Source of the DNA: JAKAGZ01 sp963748105
GTDB taxonomy: Bacteria; Bacteroidota; Ignavibacteria; Ignavibacteriales; Ignavibacteriaceae
NCBI GenBank assembly: GCA_963748105.1
Contig: CAVVHP010000004.1
Location: 62,001 to 126,000, forward strand
Length of the DNA stretch: 64,000 nucleotides
Direction: 5' to 3'
Below are positions 35,896 through 44,558 of this stretch, piece by piece. The notes under the pieces are model-generated. The model had not been told where the DNA came from and made no database searches. It was given only the letters and a program-made list of their open reading frames with translations. Numbering within the stretch: the stretch's first letter is position 1; every line of letters starts with the position of its first letter. A program made the translations under genes and the position numbers.

Positions 35896-36174
35896 TTAAT
35901 GCCTATTTATAAAAAAATTGGCACAATAATAAGCCCAATCGGTTTCAGGTGCATTTTTTTTATGGGCTTTTTCAGCTGAGGTAAGCAAATAGACTAGTTC
36001 GCCAATAGTGAAATGTTTGTTTAAATTTTCTTCCAGTTTTTCTTTCATATGTTCGGCAAACCATAAAGGCCATTCGGGATCTTCAATAATACCGGTCTGA
36101 AATTCTTTTCTGTGTTTTTGCTCTGCTTCTTTGAAAAGGGAAATTATGTTGTTTTTTATATTTGCGTTCTGCAT
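35896..36174 (-). CDS. conserved hypothetical protein, 92 residues
   Basis: A short soluble helical protein: ISLFKEAEQKHRKEFQTGIIEDPEWPLWFAEHMKEKLEENL, then FTIGELVYLLTSAEKAHKKN and WAYYCANFFI. The WPLWFAEHM and WAYYCA blocks look conserved, which supports a real gene; I recall similar small proteins in cyanobacteria and Bacteroidota without known function. No neighbours give a hint. Confidence 0.6.
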   Translation of the reverse strand: MQNANIKNNIISLFKEAEQKHRKEFQTGIIEDPEWPLWFAEHMKEKLEENLNKHFTIGELVYLLTSAEKAHKKNAPETDWAYYCANFFINRH

Positions 36175-36396
36175 AACGAAACTAAATTATTTATTCTTAC
36201 AACCTTTTGCAAATAAAAATTATTTTATTTTTACTTTTATAGTTATTCCCTTAATCATTTTATTTGGTTGGCTTTTTATAGCATTTAGATTCTTATACAG
36301 CTCAGTTTTGATGTGTAAAGGTTTAAAAATATTTTTTAGTTCGATTTTTAATAAAAATTACGGAAATTAAGATCAACAGAAGTAACCAGAAAAAGT

Positions 36397-36975
36397 ATGA
36401 AAGATGAATATCTAATAAATAACCTTAAAAAAGGTGATTTGCATGTTTTTAAAGTTCTGGTAGATGAGCACCAGAAAAGAGTGCTGAATACATGTTACCG
36501 ATTTGTTAATAATCGCGAAGATGCCGAAGACCTGACTCAGGAAGTATTTCTTGAAGTTTATAAATCAATTTCCTGGTTTCGTGGTGATTCAAAACTATCC
36601 ACCTGGATTTACAGAATCGCGATGACAAAATCTCTGGATTTTTTAAGAAAACAAAAAAGGGAAAAGCGCTTTGGCATAATGAAAAATATTTTCAGTGATC
36701 CCACTCAAGGGAAAGAAATCAGTGGTCCGAATGATGAAGATCCTGCCAAAAAGACAGAAGCGGGTGATAGGATAACAATATTGAACTAAGCGCTGGAAAA
36801 ACTTCCGGAAAATCAAAGAGCTGCATTTACATTAAGTAAATATGAAGAAATGAGTTATGCAGAAATTTCAGAAATATTAAACACATCTGTATCTGCAGTG
36901 GATGCATTAATACAAAGAGCCAAAAATAACCTTAAAAAGAGGCTTTACCATTATTATGAAAAAAAGATACTTTAA
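36397..36975 (+). CDS. ECF RNA polymerase sigma factor with an in-frame TAA
   Basis: A 192-codon frame interrupted by TAA at 36787-36789 (codon 131). Region 2 before it: LVDEHQKRVLNTCYRFVNNREDAEDLTQEVFLEVYKSI and LSTWIYRIAMTKSLDFLR. Region 4 after it, in the same frame: ALEKLPENQRAAFTLSKYEEMSYAEISEILNTSVSAVDALIQRAK. The expected residue at the stop is Lys (AAA to TAA). No frameshift is needed. It heads a module with a putative anti-sigma factor and a Spy/ZraP-like protein. Either a base error or a point nonsense mutation. Confidence 0.85.
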
Positions 36976-37028
36976 CAACGCAGTTTTTTAAAAGTTTTGT
37001 CGTCAAATAATTAGTGTGAGGAATATTT

Positions 37029-37370
37029 ATGGACAGAAATGAGAAAATAAGAGAAGAAGTTGAAAAGACATTAAATGCTACGGAAAAAATTAATGAGCTG
37101 GAGACAAATGAGTTTCTTTTTACAAGGTTGGAATCAGAAATAGAAAATTTTGGAAACGGTAAAAAAGGATCCCGCGGCATACCGGGTCTGACCCTGAAAC
37201 CAGCGGCGCTATTTCTTTTTCTATTGCTTAATATTTTCACTACGTTTTATATTATCAATTCTGATAATAAAACATTAACTTCCAAGAAAACCTATCTTTC
37301 CGCAATTTCCGCCGAGTACAATTTAAATCACGCTTATAATTCAGGACTAAATAAGTTGATGGGGGAATGA
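37029..37370 (+). CDS. probable membrane-bound anti-sigma factor, no zinc motif
   Basis: A 113-residue protein: helical cytoplasmic N-part (MDRNEKIREEVEKTLNATEKINELETNEFLFTRLES), one membrane helix (PAALFLFLLLNIFTTFYII, about 59-77), and a short periplasmic tail ending in GLNKLMGE. The position directly after an ECF sigma gene and just before a Spy-like gene (2-bp gap, ATG GA overlap region) is that of an anti-sigma factor in sigma/periplasmic-sensor modules of this lineage. No HxxxCxxC motif. Confidence 0.6.
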   Translation: MDRNEKIREEVEKTLNATEKINELETNEFLFTRLESEIENFGNGKKGSRGIPGLTLKPAALFLFLLLNIFTTFYIINSDNKTLTSKKTYLSAISAEYNLNHAYNSGLNKLMGE

Positions 37371-37371
37371 A

Positions 37372-37917
37372 ATGGATATTCTATCGAAACAAAAATTAAC
37401 GAACCTACTGATTATCATTCTGGTCGTGATAAATATTGCCAGTCTTTCATTTATCTGGTACAGGCAGCTGCAGAGTCCGCCTCCCCTCCCTCCTCATCCA
37501 AAGAGTCCCGGTATACAACACGTCAATAATTTTTTCGGGAAGGAACTAAACCTGACACTCGACCAGGAAAAACAATTTGACAAAATCAGGAAAGAACACG
37601 TGGTAAAAACAAACGCAATGAAGGATAAAATGGGCGGGCTGCGAAGGGAAATTTTGGAGGATTCCTTCAGCGATAATCCGGATACTGACAAAATAAATAA
37701 ACTTGCGGAAAAAATAGGGGAGACACAGAAGGATTACGAGGAATTTCTTTCAGAACATTTTCGCAATCTGAGTGCTGCCTGTAATGCAGAACAGAAAGAA
37801 AAGCTAAAGAAAATTTTTATGACCTCACTTGTTCCACCACCACTTCCCCAGCCACCTGTTCCCCGGGAACTAAAACCCGGTGTGAAGCCACCGCCACCGG
37901 GAAGGCCGCCAAAATAG
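37372..37917 (+). CDS. Spy/CpxP/ZraP-like periplasmic protein with proline-rich ends
   Basis: A 181-residue protein with N-terminal membrane anchor (NLLIIILVVINIASLSFIWY) and PPPLPPHP just after it. The middle 60-150 is all helical with LTXXQ-like spacing (LNLTLDQEKQFDKIRKEH and LSAACNAEQKEKLKKIF), as in periplasmic metal sensors/chaperones of the heavy-metal resistance family. The C-terminus is proline-rich (PPPLPQPPVPRELKPGVKPPPPGRPPK). It probably senses stress for the sigma/anti-sigma pair upstream. Confidence 0.75.
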   Translation: MDILSKQKLTNLLIIILVVINIASLSFIWYRQLQSPPPLPPHPKSPGIQHVNNFFGKELNLTLDQEKQFDKIRKEHVVKTNAMKDKMGGLRREILEDSFSDNPDTDKINKLAEKIGETQKDYEEFLSEHFRNLSAACNAEQKEKLKKIFMTSLVPPPLPQPPVPRELKPGVKPPPPGRPPK

Positions 37918-38114
37918 CAAGTATATATTAAAGGGAATGCAAAAAATTCCTCTGATGATAATTGCAATACGAAACAAAACAAAGCATCATCTTTTCATAG
38001 CGAAAATATTTATCTTGTTGACTAGGAAGGAAAAATAAGGTGAGTTTACAAAGGTACTCTTCCCGCAGATATTGAAAGCGCATGCTAAAATATTAGAAAA
38101 GGAAAAAAGTTAAC

Positions 38115-38699
38115 TTAGAGTGTTGCAAAATTTTGTGAATCACTGGACCATATTGGAGCGCATTTAATTGCAGGCAGTACTTCTTCAGCTGAATCAACCA
38201 ACGTCCACATATTTTTGTGGCGTTTATCCATAAAATTTTCCTGTATACAATTATCCAATAGTTCAACCAGCGGGTTGAAGAACCCGTTTGTGTTTACCAG
38301 AATTATTGGTCCTAAAAATATTCCAAGACGCTTCCACGTTATTGCTTCCATTAATTCTTCCAGTGTTCCCGAACCTCCGGGCAATGCAATTGCAGCGTCA
38401 ACACCAGCTATCATCAATTGTTTTCTCTCGTGCATATTTTTTACAATTTGTATTTCGGTAAGTCCTTTGTGAGCCCACTCAAGGTCAACCATAAATTTCG
38501 GAATTATTCCTACTATCTTGCCGTTTTTTGATAAGGCCCCATCAGCCAGATGTCCCATTGAACCTGCACCACCGGCACCATAAACAATTGTAACAGAATT
38601 TTCGGCAAGTACTTCGCCAAGTTGCCTGGCTGCATTTTGAAAACTAATATCAGATTGACTACTTGAGGCACAATAAACACATACTTTTTCTATTTTCAT
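38115..38699 (-). CDS. LOG-family protein, TIGR00730 type
   Basis: A 194-residue protein with VCVYCASSSQSD at the start, IVYGAGGAGSMGHLADGAL (nucleotide loop) and LPGGSGTLEELMEAITWKRLG (PGGxGTxxE catalytic motif), as in cytokinin riboside 5'-monophosphate phosphoribohydrolases and bacterial nucleosidases PpnN-like. It hydrolyses nucleotide monophosphates to free base plus ribose 5-phosphate in the cytoplasm. Encoded alone. A shorter member of the same superfamily is at 33425-33955. Confidence 0.9.
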   Translation of the reverse strand: MKIEKVCVYCASSSQSDISFQNAARQLGEVLAENSVTIVYGAGGAGSMGHLADGALSKNGKIVGIIPKFMVDLEWAHKGLTEIQIVKNMHERKQLMIAGVDAAIALPGGSGTLEELMEAITWKRLGIFLGPIILVNTNGFFNPLVELLDNCIQENFMDKRHKNMWTLVDSAEEVLPAIKCAPIWSSDSQNFATL

Positions 38700-38767
38700 C
38701 TTACTAAATTCTGATTAATGATAGATTTAATAAATTAATGTTTTGTTTCCGACAAAGCAATGAATAA

Positions 38768-39736
38768 TTAATTTTTGAAAACAGCATATTCACCGGGATA
38801 ATTAAGTATTATTGTAAAATAATGGAATGTTGAGCCACCCAAAGCTCCGTCAATTGCTTTATCCATCCACCGTGACATAAAACCATAAAAATTGTTATCA
38901 GGTCTCATCGTAAACCATACCGGACCCACACTATATCCGCCTACAGAAACTTTTGGAACTTCAATCATCGGCATATTTAAAACTTTATCGGCATCTTTCA
39001 CAACCTTCCAATCAGGATGATTTTTTTCCCATTTTTCAAAAATTGATTTCACGATAAAACTTGTTCCTCTTTCCTGGGGCATTCCATCGTTTAATGAATT
39101 ATACGCACTGTCTTTTAACGAAACTAATGCACCGGTATCAAACAAAAAATTCAATGTGTCTCCATCAACTTCCGCAGTAAGTCGTGGGAAAAAGGTTGTT
39201 TTATTACCGGATGTATCTTTTTGAAACCCTAACGGAACCAGATGATTTTTATCAACACCAGAGAGTTTAACTGAGTCCATTACTCCTACAGATTTTCCCG
39301 TGTAATCAAGTTCCCAAATCTTTCCTGCAAACCATGTTCTGCCTAAAAATCCATCGGCGCCACTAATTTCAGCCTGGCTGTTTCCCGGTACATACATATT
39401 TTCTCCAAAAGGTGGTTTATTAAGAGGAGGTGGTATTGAATTTCCCGGCTTAAATTTTGGAAAGGGAACCATTAAAACGGCATTTTTACCCATTCTTAAA
39501 GACTCGGTTTTAAGTCCTAGTTTTTCAACGGTACTTTTAAACAGCATATTTGCTCCGCCACCGGTATCGGTATAAAGAGTTAATTTAAAACCTGTTTTCG
39601 TTACTGGCTGTACAAAAATTCTGTCCGCCTTAAATTGGGCGGGTATTTTTTTAGTAGTTTGTGCAGATTCCTTTGAACAGCCAATTAGTAGCAATGTTAA
39701 TACGGATAAAAATATTTTCAGAGACTTTATAAACAT
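38768..39736 (-). CDS. lipoprotein with two DTG motifs, retropepsin-like
   Basis: A 322-residue protein. Lipobox LLIGC gives Cys20 as lipid site. TLYTDTGGGANMLF at about 55-68 and FLFDTGALVSLKDSAY at about 198-213 are both aspartic-protease-type DTG motifs (LxDTG followed by small residues). Between them lie a GADGFLGRTWF loop and beta-rich sequence. The C-part contains GALGGSTFHYFTIILNY, like the final strand of pepsin-type domains (LGxxFL). The two-DTG layout suggests a pepsin-like fold in one chain. Outer or inner membrane facing the periplasm. Confidence 0.75.
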   Translation of the reverse strand: MFIKSLKIFLSVLTLLLIGCSKESAQTTKKIPAQFKADRIFVQPVTKTGFKLTLYTDTGGGANMLFKSTVEKLGLKTESLRMGKNAVLMVPFPKFKPGNSIPPPLNKPPFGENMYVPGNSQAEISGADGFLGRTWFAGKIWELDYTGKSVGVMDSVKLSGVDKNHLVPLGFQKDTSGNKTTFFPRLTAEVDGDTLNFLFDTGALVSLKDSAYNSLNDGMPQERGTSFIVKSIFEKWEKNHPDWKVVKDADKVLNMPMIEVPKVSVGGYSVGPVWFTMRPDNNFYGFMSRWMDKAIDGALGGSTFHYFTIILNYPGEYAVFKN

Positions 39737-39762
39737 TAGTAATCCTTAAGTTTTTTAATTTT

Positions 39763-40262
39763 TTATTTAGTTCCGGGTGTTCTACTCCAGTAAACAAAAT
39801 CAGTTACTGCTGGAGTTCCACCGAGCGTTCTGACAATCTGAGCAATTTGTCCCCTGTGATACAAAGAATGTCCAAATAGCTGGGTAAGAATTTCATCCAC
39901 CTTATTGGTGTATAAAAGGTTTTCTGTGCTTTTATACTCAAAGATTCGGTTTAATTCTGTCTCATTGAGATTATTGAAATAATTATCCAGGCAGCGTTCA
40001 TTTTATCTGTTTTATCATTTAAATGTTCCACATTTACGCCTGTAGGGAATAGATTATCGAGCATATTTTCCGCGTGTCCCATCCTGTGAAGCCACAACCA
40101 TCTTGCTCCTACAATATGAGCATAAAGGTCAACCGCTTTTTGGAATTCTTTTGTCTGTTTCTTCTCATTCGGCAGATCAATTAAAGATGCAATTGTTTTT
40201 GAATGTGAATCCTGTTCATACTCAAACCATTTCCAGAGTCTTGATATAAAATCAGAGTTCAT
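39763..40262 (-). CDS. DinB-family protein (frameshifted)
   Basis: Frame-corrected length is about 166 residues. N-part: DFISRLWKWFEYEQDSHSKTIASL, AHIVGARWLWLHRMGHAEN (first metal His region). C-part in another frame: WDNYFNNLNETELNRIFEYKS, LTQLFGHSLYHRGQIAQIVRTLGGTP, with the HSLYHRGQ metal motif of DinB_2. One indel near 39990 (TGGAT). Four-helix fold; metal-dependent hydrolase or thiol transferase type. A second DinB is at 17178-17711. Confidence 0.85.
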
Positions 40263-40326
40263 AAATATCCTGTTCTATGTTAAGTGGAGTAAATTTTTTA
40301 CGAGAGATTTGAACAAACAACAAAAT

Positions 40327-41391
40327 CTAGTTTTCTAAAAAAGCTACAGTTGAGTTATAAACCATTTCAACATTAAGTTCTTTAATACATTTAAATTTAA
40401 CATCATCCCGAAAACAAATTAAATGCCGCGGCGAATAAATAAAACAAGGAGCACAATCAAGATTCAGAGTAACAATTTTATGCTCGGTTTTCCATGGATG
40501 TATGTATGCCGGGTTAGTCGGACCAATAATTGCAACCACATTAAGTTGCATTGCAGAAGCAACGTGCATCAGACTTGAATCATTTGAAATAAAAACTGTG
40601 CAGTTTTTCATCAAGGCAGCGCTTTGTGGTAAATTTAATTTATTCACACAAAAAACATCCGGGGAATCAGTTAACAGCCTGATTTTTTCTTTCAGCTCAT
40701 CTTCATCGGGGCCACCGAAAATCAAAATTTTTGCTTTGTACTTTTCTATAAGTCTTTTTGCAAGTTCCGCAAATTTTTCCGGTTCCCATCTTCTTTTAAT
40801 ATGATTTTTTAAAACCGCTGTGCCCGGATGAAACCCAATAATTAAATCGCTTTCACTAATATTATTTTTTCCTAAAAATTCCTTTGAGGCGTTTATATCA
40901 TTGTCAGATAAAATAAAATCAAACACGGGTTCTTCAGAATTGAAATTTTCATTTAATAATTTTTCAACGAGCTTAATATTGGTCTGTGCGTTGTGAAGAG
41001 TATCATCTTCAGTAATTGTAATGTTATTCAGCCAGCCAAAATTCTGAAAATCTTTTCTTAAATAATTTACGGCCACTCTTTTTTTTGCACCAAGAAGAAA
41101 GTTAATAATGTTGTATTCTTTTCTGTTTGATGGGTAAACATTAATCGTAATGTCATATTTACCGCGCATACCCAGAATATAATTCAGTGAGTTAAGTGAA
41201 CCTTCCTTAAGAAAATCGAACAGATAAACATTGTTTATGTTTGGATTTCTTTTATAAATATCCTTTGCACCTTTTATCATTGTAAGAGAGTCAATTTGAG
41301 CATCCGGCAGAGATTTGCGAAGTAATTTTAAAGCCGGGGTAAATATCAGCGCGTCACCAATTCCGGAAAGAGCAAGGATAAGTATTTTCAT
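40327..41391 (-). CDS. glycosyltransferase family 9 (heptosyltransferase-like)
   Basis: A 354-residue GT-B enzyme. It opens MKILILALSGIGDALIFTPALKLLRKSLP (GxGD motif of GT9), then MIKGAKDIYKRNPN, and has the C-terminal donor site DESLMHVASAMQLNVVAIIGPTNPAYIHPW (positions about 270-300; here NDSSLMH), typical of ADP-heptose LPS transferases. It adds heptose or a related sugar to LPS core or a glycan. The gene ends 26 bp from the DUF2723 gene on the same strand, so they are likely one operon for surface glycosylation. Confidence 0.88.
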   Translation of the reverse strand: MKILILALSGIGDALIFTPALKLLRKSLPDAQIDSLTMIKGAKDIYKRNPNINNVYLFDFLKEGSLNSLNYILGMRGKYDITINVYPSNRKEYNIINFLLGAKKRVAVNYLRKDFQNFGWLNNITITEDDTLHNAQTNIKLVEKLLNENFNSEEPVFDFILSDNDINASKEFLGKNNISESDLIIGFHPGTAVLKNHIKRRWEPEKFAELAKRLIEKYKAKILIFGGPDEDELKEKIRLLTDSPDVFCVNKLNLPQSAALMKNCTVFISNDSSLMHVASAMQLNVVAIIGPTNPAYIHPWKTEHKIVTLNLDCAPCFIYSPRHLICFRDDVKFKCIKELNVEMVYNSTVAFLEN

Positions 41392-41416
41392 ATAACTGTT
41401 AGGTCGTAATAAGATA

Positions 41417-44350
41417 TTATTGTTTTAGACTATCTGTCAGTTGTTGATATTTCAAAACATTTTGCCTTACATTCGGATCATTAGGATAAAGTTTCTGCAA
41501 TTTCTTCCACGTTTTCAGAAGATTTTTGTAATCGTTAGTATTCTGGTAAACACCAAGCAGTACCCTGAAAGCAGAAATATCACCCGAATTTATTTCGAGA
41601 GCTTGTAAGGCTTCCTTTTCAACTTCAGATGCAATTTTTTTGTATTTATCAGTAGCACCAGCCATCAAATAGACGTTTCCTATTTCAGCATAAATATCAT
41701 AATCCATAAGAACAATGTCTTTGTTTATTTTGCTCATCATTGAATCCATTACGGCTATTGCTTGTTGTCTCTGGTTGTTGTCAACATAATAAAATGCGAG
41801 CTTTAGGAATGCATTTCTATAATTTTGAAGCATTCTTGCCTGATTATCATTAATGAACATATCACCTTTGTGGAGACCTCTGAATTTAAATCCGCGTTCA
41901 AAATTCTTATTGTAACTATTGTTCTCCTGTAAAAGTCCTTTTGTCAATGCCGGTAGATTAATAAAATCAGCGGACCTTCTTTTATTTTCAGGTACAAGCC
42001 TGGATGCCATTCCTTCTAATTTAAGTAAATTGTTTAATCCGATTTTACTGTTAACAGAAGTTGTAGATGCAAAATAAATTGGTCTTTGCCAGTTATTTGC
42101 TTCAATTATTTCTTTAACAATTAAATCCTGTACACGCACAGCTTTTATATTCCCAAAATCAAGAGTGCTATTCATTGTGAAAGTTAAAGAACCACTTTTT
42201 ATCAATGATGAATCTTGTATATCCATTCTGTCTGTATTAATATCCTGTGGAATCGGGAGAGTAATGTTTTGTGATTTCCACTGTACAGCCCCAATCCTGT
42301 CAATTTGCTGGTCTGATAATCTAATTTCTATAGTACCAACATTATAAGGATCGTTATTTTTTAGCTCGCGGATATACCAGGGTGTATTTGCCAGGCTAAG
42401 ACAAACTATCTTAACATCTCTGCGTACACCTTCAACATCCTGCAAATACCAGAGAGGGAAAGTATCATTGTCTCCGTTTGTAAACAGTACAGCGTTTGGT
42501 GCGCAGCTTTGCAGAATATTATATGAATAATCCCACGGCACCCAGTTGTTTGATCTGTTGTGAGTATGGTAATTTGTTTTAAGCATGTTAAATGGAATAA
42601 AAACAATTCCAAGTGCCAGCACACCAAATATTGCCGGCTTTGCAAAATTAGTTTTTGATAATTTTTCCTGAACTAATCCAACCAGGCCGCGCATACCAAT
42701 GGCTATCCAAATTCCATAGACAAAGAATGCACCCACATAAAAGTAATCTCTTTCCCTTGGCTGTGGCTGTTGTTGGTTCTGGTAAAAAGCAGTGAGGTAT
42801 CCCATAAAGATAAACAGCACCATAAAAATCGCAGCCATTTTCCAATCTTTTCTGAAATGGAAATAAATGCCGATCAAACCTATGAGAAATGGAATACAGT
42901 AAAGTGAGTTGGTGCTGTCTCCAGAAAAATGAATACTAAAAGCCTTTCCAAGGAAATTTCCGATGCTGTTAAACGGTGCAATATCCGGTCCTGCATCCTG
43001 TGCCCAGCTTTCTCTTCCCGCAAAATTCCATAACCAGTATCTTGTAGTCATGTGATTCATCTGGTAACGCCACCAGAAGTCAAGGTCGCTATCATAATTT
43101 GTGTAAACACCCTGCTGGTGGGGCTCACTTGCGAATCTTCTCATAAAGATCGGGAAGTCGCCATACTGGTCTCTATTTAAATATGAAACAAGTTCTGAAA
43201 AATCATTTGGTTCATTTTCATTCATAGGAGGATTCTGGTTCGAACGAATTATGATCATCGTATAAGTGGTAAAACCTAAAAGAATAAAAATTACTGACAT
43301 AAAAGCCAGGTGCATAGTTCTCTTATCATTTTTTACGGAATAATAAACACCGTAACCAAGTACAGCAAGTAATACAGCAAACACGAAAATTGCGGTACCC
43401 GAATGATCGCCAGAGATTGATGCGATAACACCCGGCAGTATTTTTACAATACCGGGATATGTAATAAACAATGCAGCACCGCCGATGATAAAGGGAAGAT
43501 AAATAGAATTTCTGTTGAATATCTTTTTCCAGAAAACTCCCATTATTACAGCACTAATAGCGAGCATTATCATTTTAAATTTTGTATCGAAGTCACGATA
43601 TTCTTCGGGTGAAGGAACATTTTTCCCGGTTTGACTTCCCCAGAGAATAAAAGCAATTATTAATATAACTGCAGCATGTCCAAGAAATATTTTCCCCGAT
43701 AGAATTAATTGCTTTTCATCTTCAACATATTTTCTGAACATAATTATCATTACTACAGAAACAATTGCCAGTACGCTCATTAAATGAACGCCCGTTGAAA
43801 GTCCGATCAGGTAGGCCAACATAAGAATATATTTCTCATTGTCTTTTGCATCGGCTTTTTCATTCCAAAGAATCATTAAATATGTGATGGCTGAAAATAA
43901 AAGTGTGCTTGTTGCATAAACTTCTGCTTCAACACCGTTGAACCAAAAGGTATCGCTAAATGAAAAAGCTAACGCCCCTATTGCAGCGCAGATAAATGTT
44001 GCTAATCCATCAACGGAGTTTTTGGGATCTTTCCCTCTGTAATTCTGAATTAATTTTACAGCGATCAGGTACAGAAACATTATTGAAGAAGCGCTTGCCA
44101 GCACAGAAATGTAGTTAATCCTGAGTGCCACGTTGCTGGCAATTGGCAGCATCGAAAAGACTCTGCCGAGTAAAGTAAAAAGTGGTGCTCCGGGTGGATG
44201 AGGAACCTGAAGTGAAAATGCAGCTGCTATAAACTCTCCGCAGTCCCAAAATGAAACTGAAGGCTGAACCGTAGAGAACAGAACTGTTGCAGAAATTGCA
44301 AAAACAATTGCTGCGAAAATCCTGTTAATTTGTTTATAGTTCATTTCCAC
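41417..44350 (-). CDS. DUF2723 membrane protein with TPR tail (paralogue 1)
   Basis: A 977-residue protein. Residues 1-600 hold about 12-14 membrane helices; the DUF2723 signature is VSFWDCGEFIAAAFSLQVPHPPGAPLFTLLGR at about 31-62. The luminal loops have FPIFMRRFASEPHQQ, YFYVGAFFVYGIWIAIGMRG and TNGDNDTFPLWYLQDVEGVRRDVKI. The C-terminal 200 residues contain TPR-like helices. Eukaryotic DUF2723 (TMEM260) is an O-mannosyltransferase, so a role in protein O-glycosylation in the periplasm is plausible. Tandem copy upstream at 44559-47495. Confidence 0.85.
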   Translation of the reverse strand: MEMNYKQINRIFAAIVFAISATVLFSTVQPSVSFWDCGEFIAAAFSLQVPHPPGAPLFTLLGRVFSMLPIASNVALRINYISVLASASSIMFLYLIAVKLIQNYRGKDPKNSVDGLATFICAAIGALAFSFSDTFWFNGVEAEVYATSTLLFSAITYLMILWNEKADAKDNEKYILMLAYLIGLSTGVHLMSVLAIVSVVMIIMFRKYVEDEKQLILSGKIFLGHAAVILIIAFILWGSQTGKNVPSPEEYRDFDTKFKMIMLAISAVIMGVFWKKIFNRNSIYLPFIIGGAALFITYPGIVKILPGVIASISGDHSGTAIFVFAVLLAVLGYGVYYSVKNDKRTMHLAFMSVIFILLGFTTYTMIIIRSNQNPPMNENEPNDFSELVSYLNRDQYGDFPIFMRRFASEPHQQGVYTNYDSDLDFWWRYQMNHMTTRYWLWNFAGRESWAQDAGPDIAPFNSIGNFLGKAFSIHFSGDSTNSLYCIPFLIGLIGIYFHFRKDWKMAAIFMVLFIFMGYLTAFYQNQQQPQPRERDYFYVGAFFVYGIWIAIGMRGLVGLVQEKLSKTNFAKPAIFGVLALGIVFIPFNMLKTNYHTHNRSNNWVPWDYSYNILQSCAPNAVLFTNGDNDTFPLWYLQDVEGVRRDVKIVCLSLANTPWYIRELKNNDPYNVGTIEIRLSDQQIDRIGAVQWKSQNITLPIPQDINTDRMDIQDSSLIKSGSLTFTMNSTLDFGNIKAVRVQDLIVKEIIEANNWQRPIYFASTTSVNSKIGLNNLLKLEGMASRLVPENKRRSADFINLPALTKGLLQENNSYNKNFERGFKFRGLHKGDMFINDNQARMLQNYRNAFLKLAFYYVDNNQRQQAIAVMDSMMSKINKDIVLMDYDIYAEIGNVYLMAGATDKYKKIASEVEKEALQALEINSGDISAFRVLLGVYQNTNDYKNLLKTWKKLQKLYPNDPNVRQNVLKYQQLTDSLKQ

Positions 44351-44470
44351 CTCATATTATAAAACAGAGACCAAAAATTACTCACAATGGGGATATATAT
44401 CAATAAAAATGGACAAATGGAGAGCTAATCCGTAGAAAAGTTTTTTGGGCAGTAACCTAATTTCGTTAAA

Positions 44471-44496
44471 AGATTCTGAAATAAATTCAGAATGAC
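44471..44496. repeat. 26-bp palindromic repeat, copy 2
   Basis: Arms attctgaa and ttcagaat around ataaa, ending in gatgac-type sequence. It is one of three related palindromes (6791-6816, 52404-52429) and lies between the two DUF2723 genes. No T-run follows. Confidence 0.6.
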
Positions 44497-44558
44497 TATA
44501 AAAATAATTTAACTATTTGAAATTAGGTCACAGCCAGTATTGTACAAGACCTTTAAAA

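Noticed and set aside
19189..36975. TAA recoded as a sense codon (three in-frame TAA in the cupin and the sigma factor)
   Set aside because: TAA ends many intact genes in the window (for example transposase, antiporter and DUF2723 genes), so general recoding is excluded; local errors or decay are enough.
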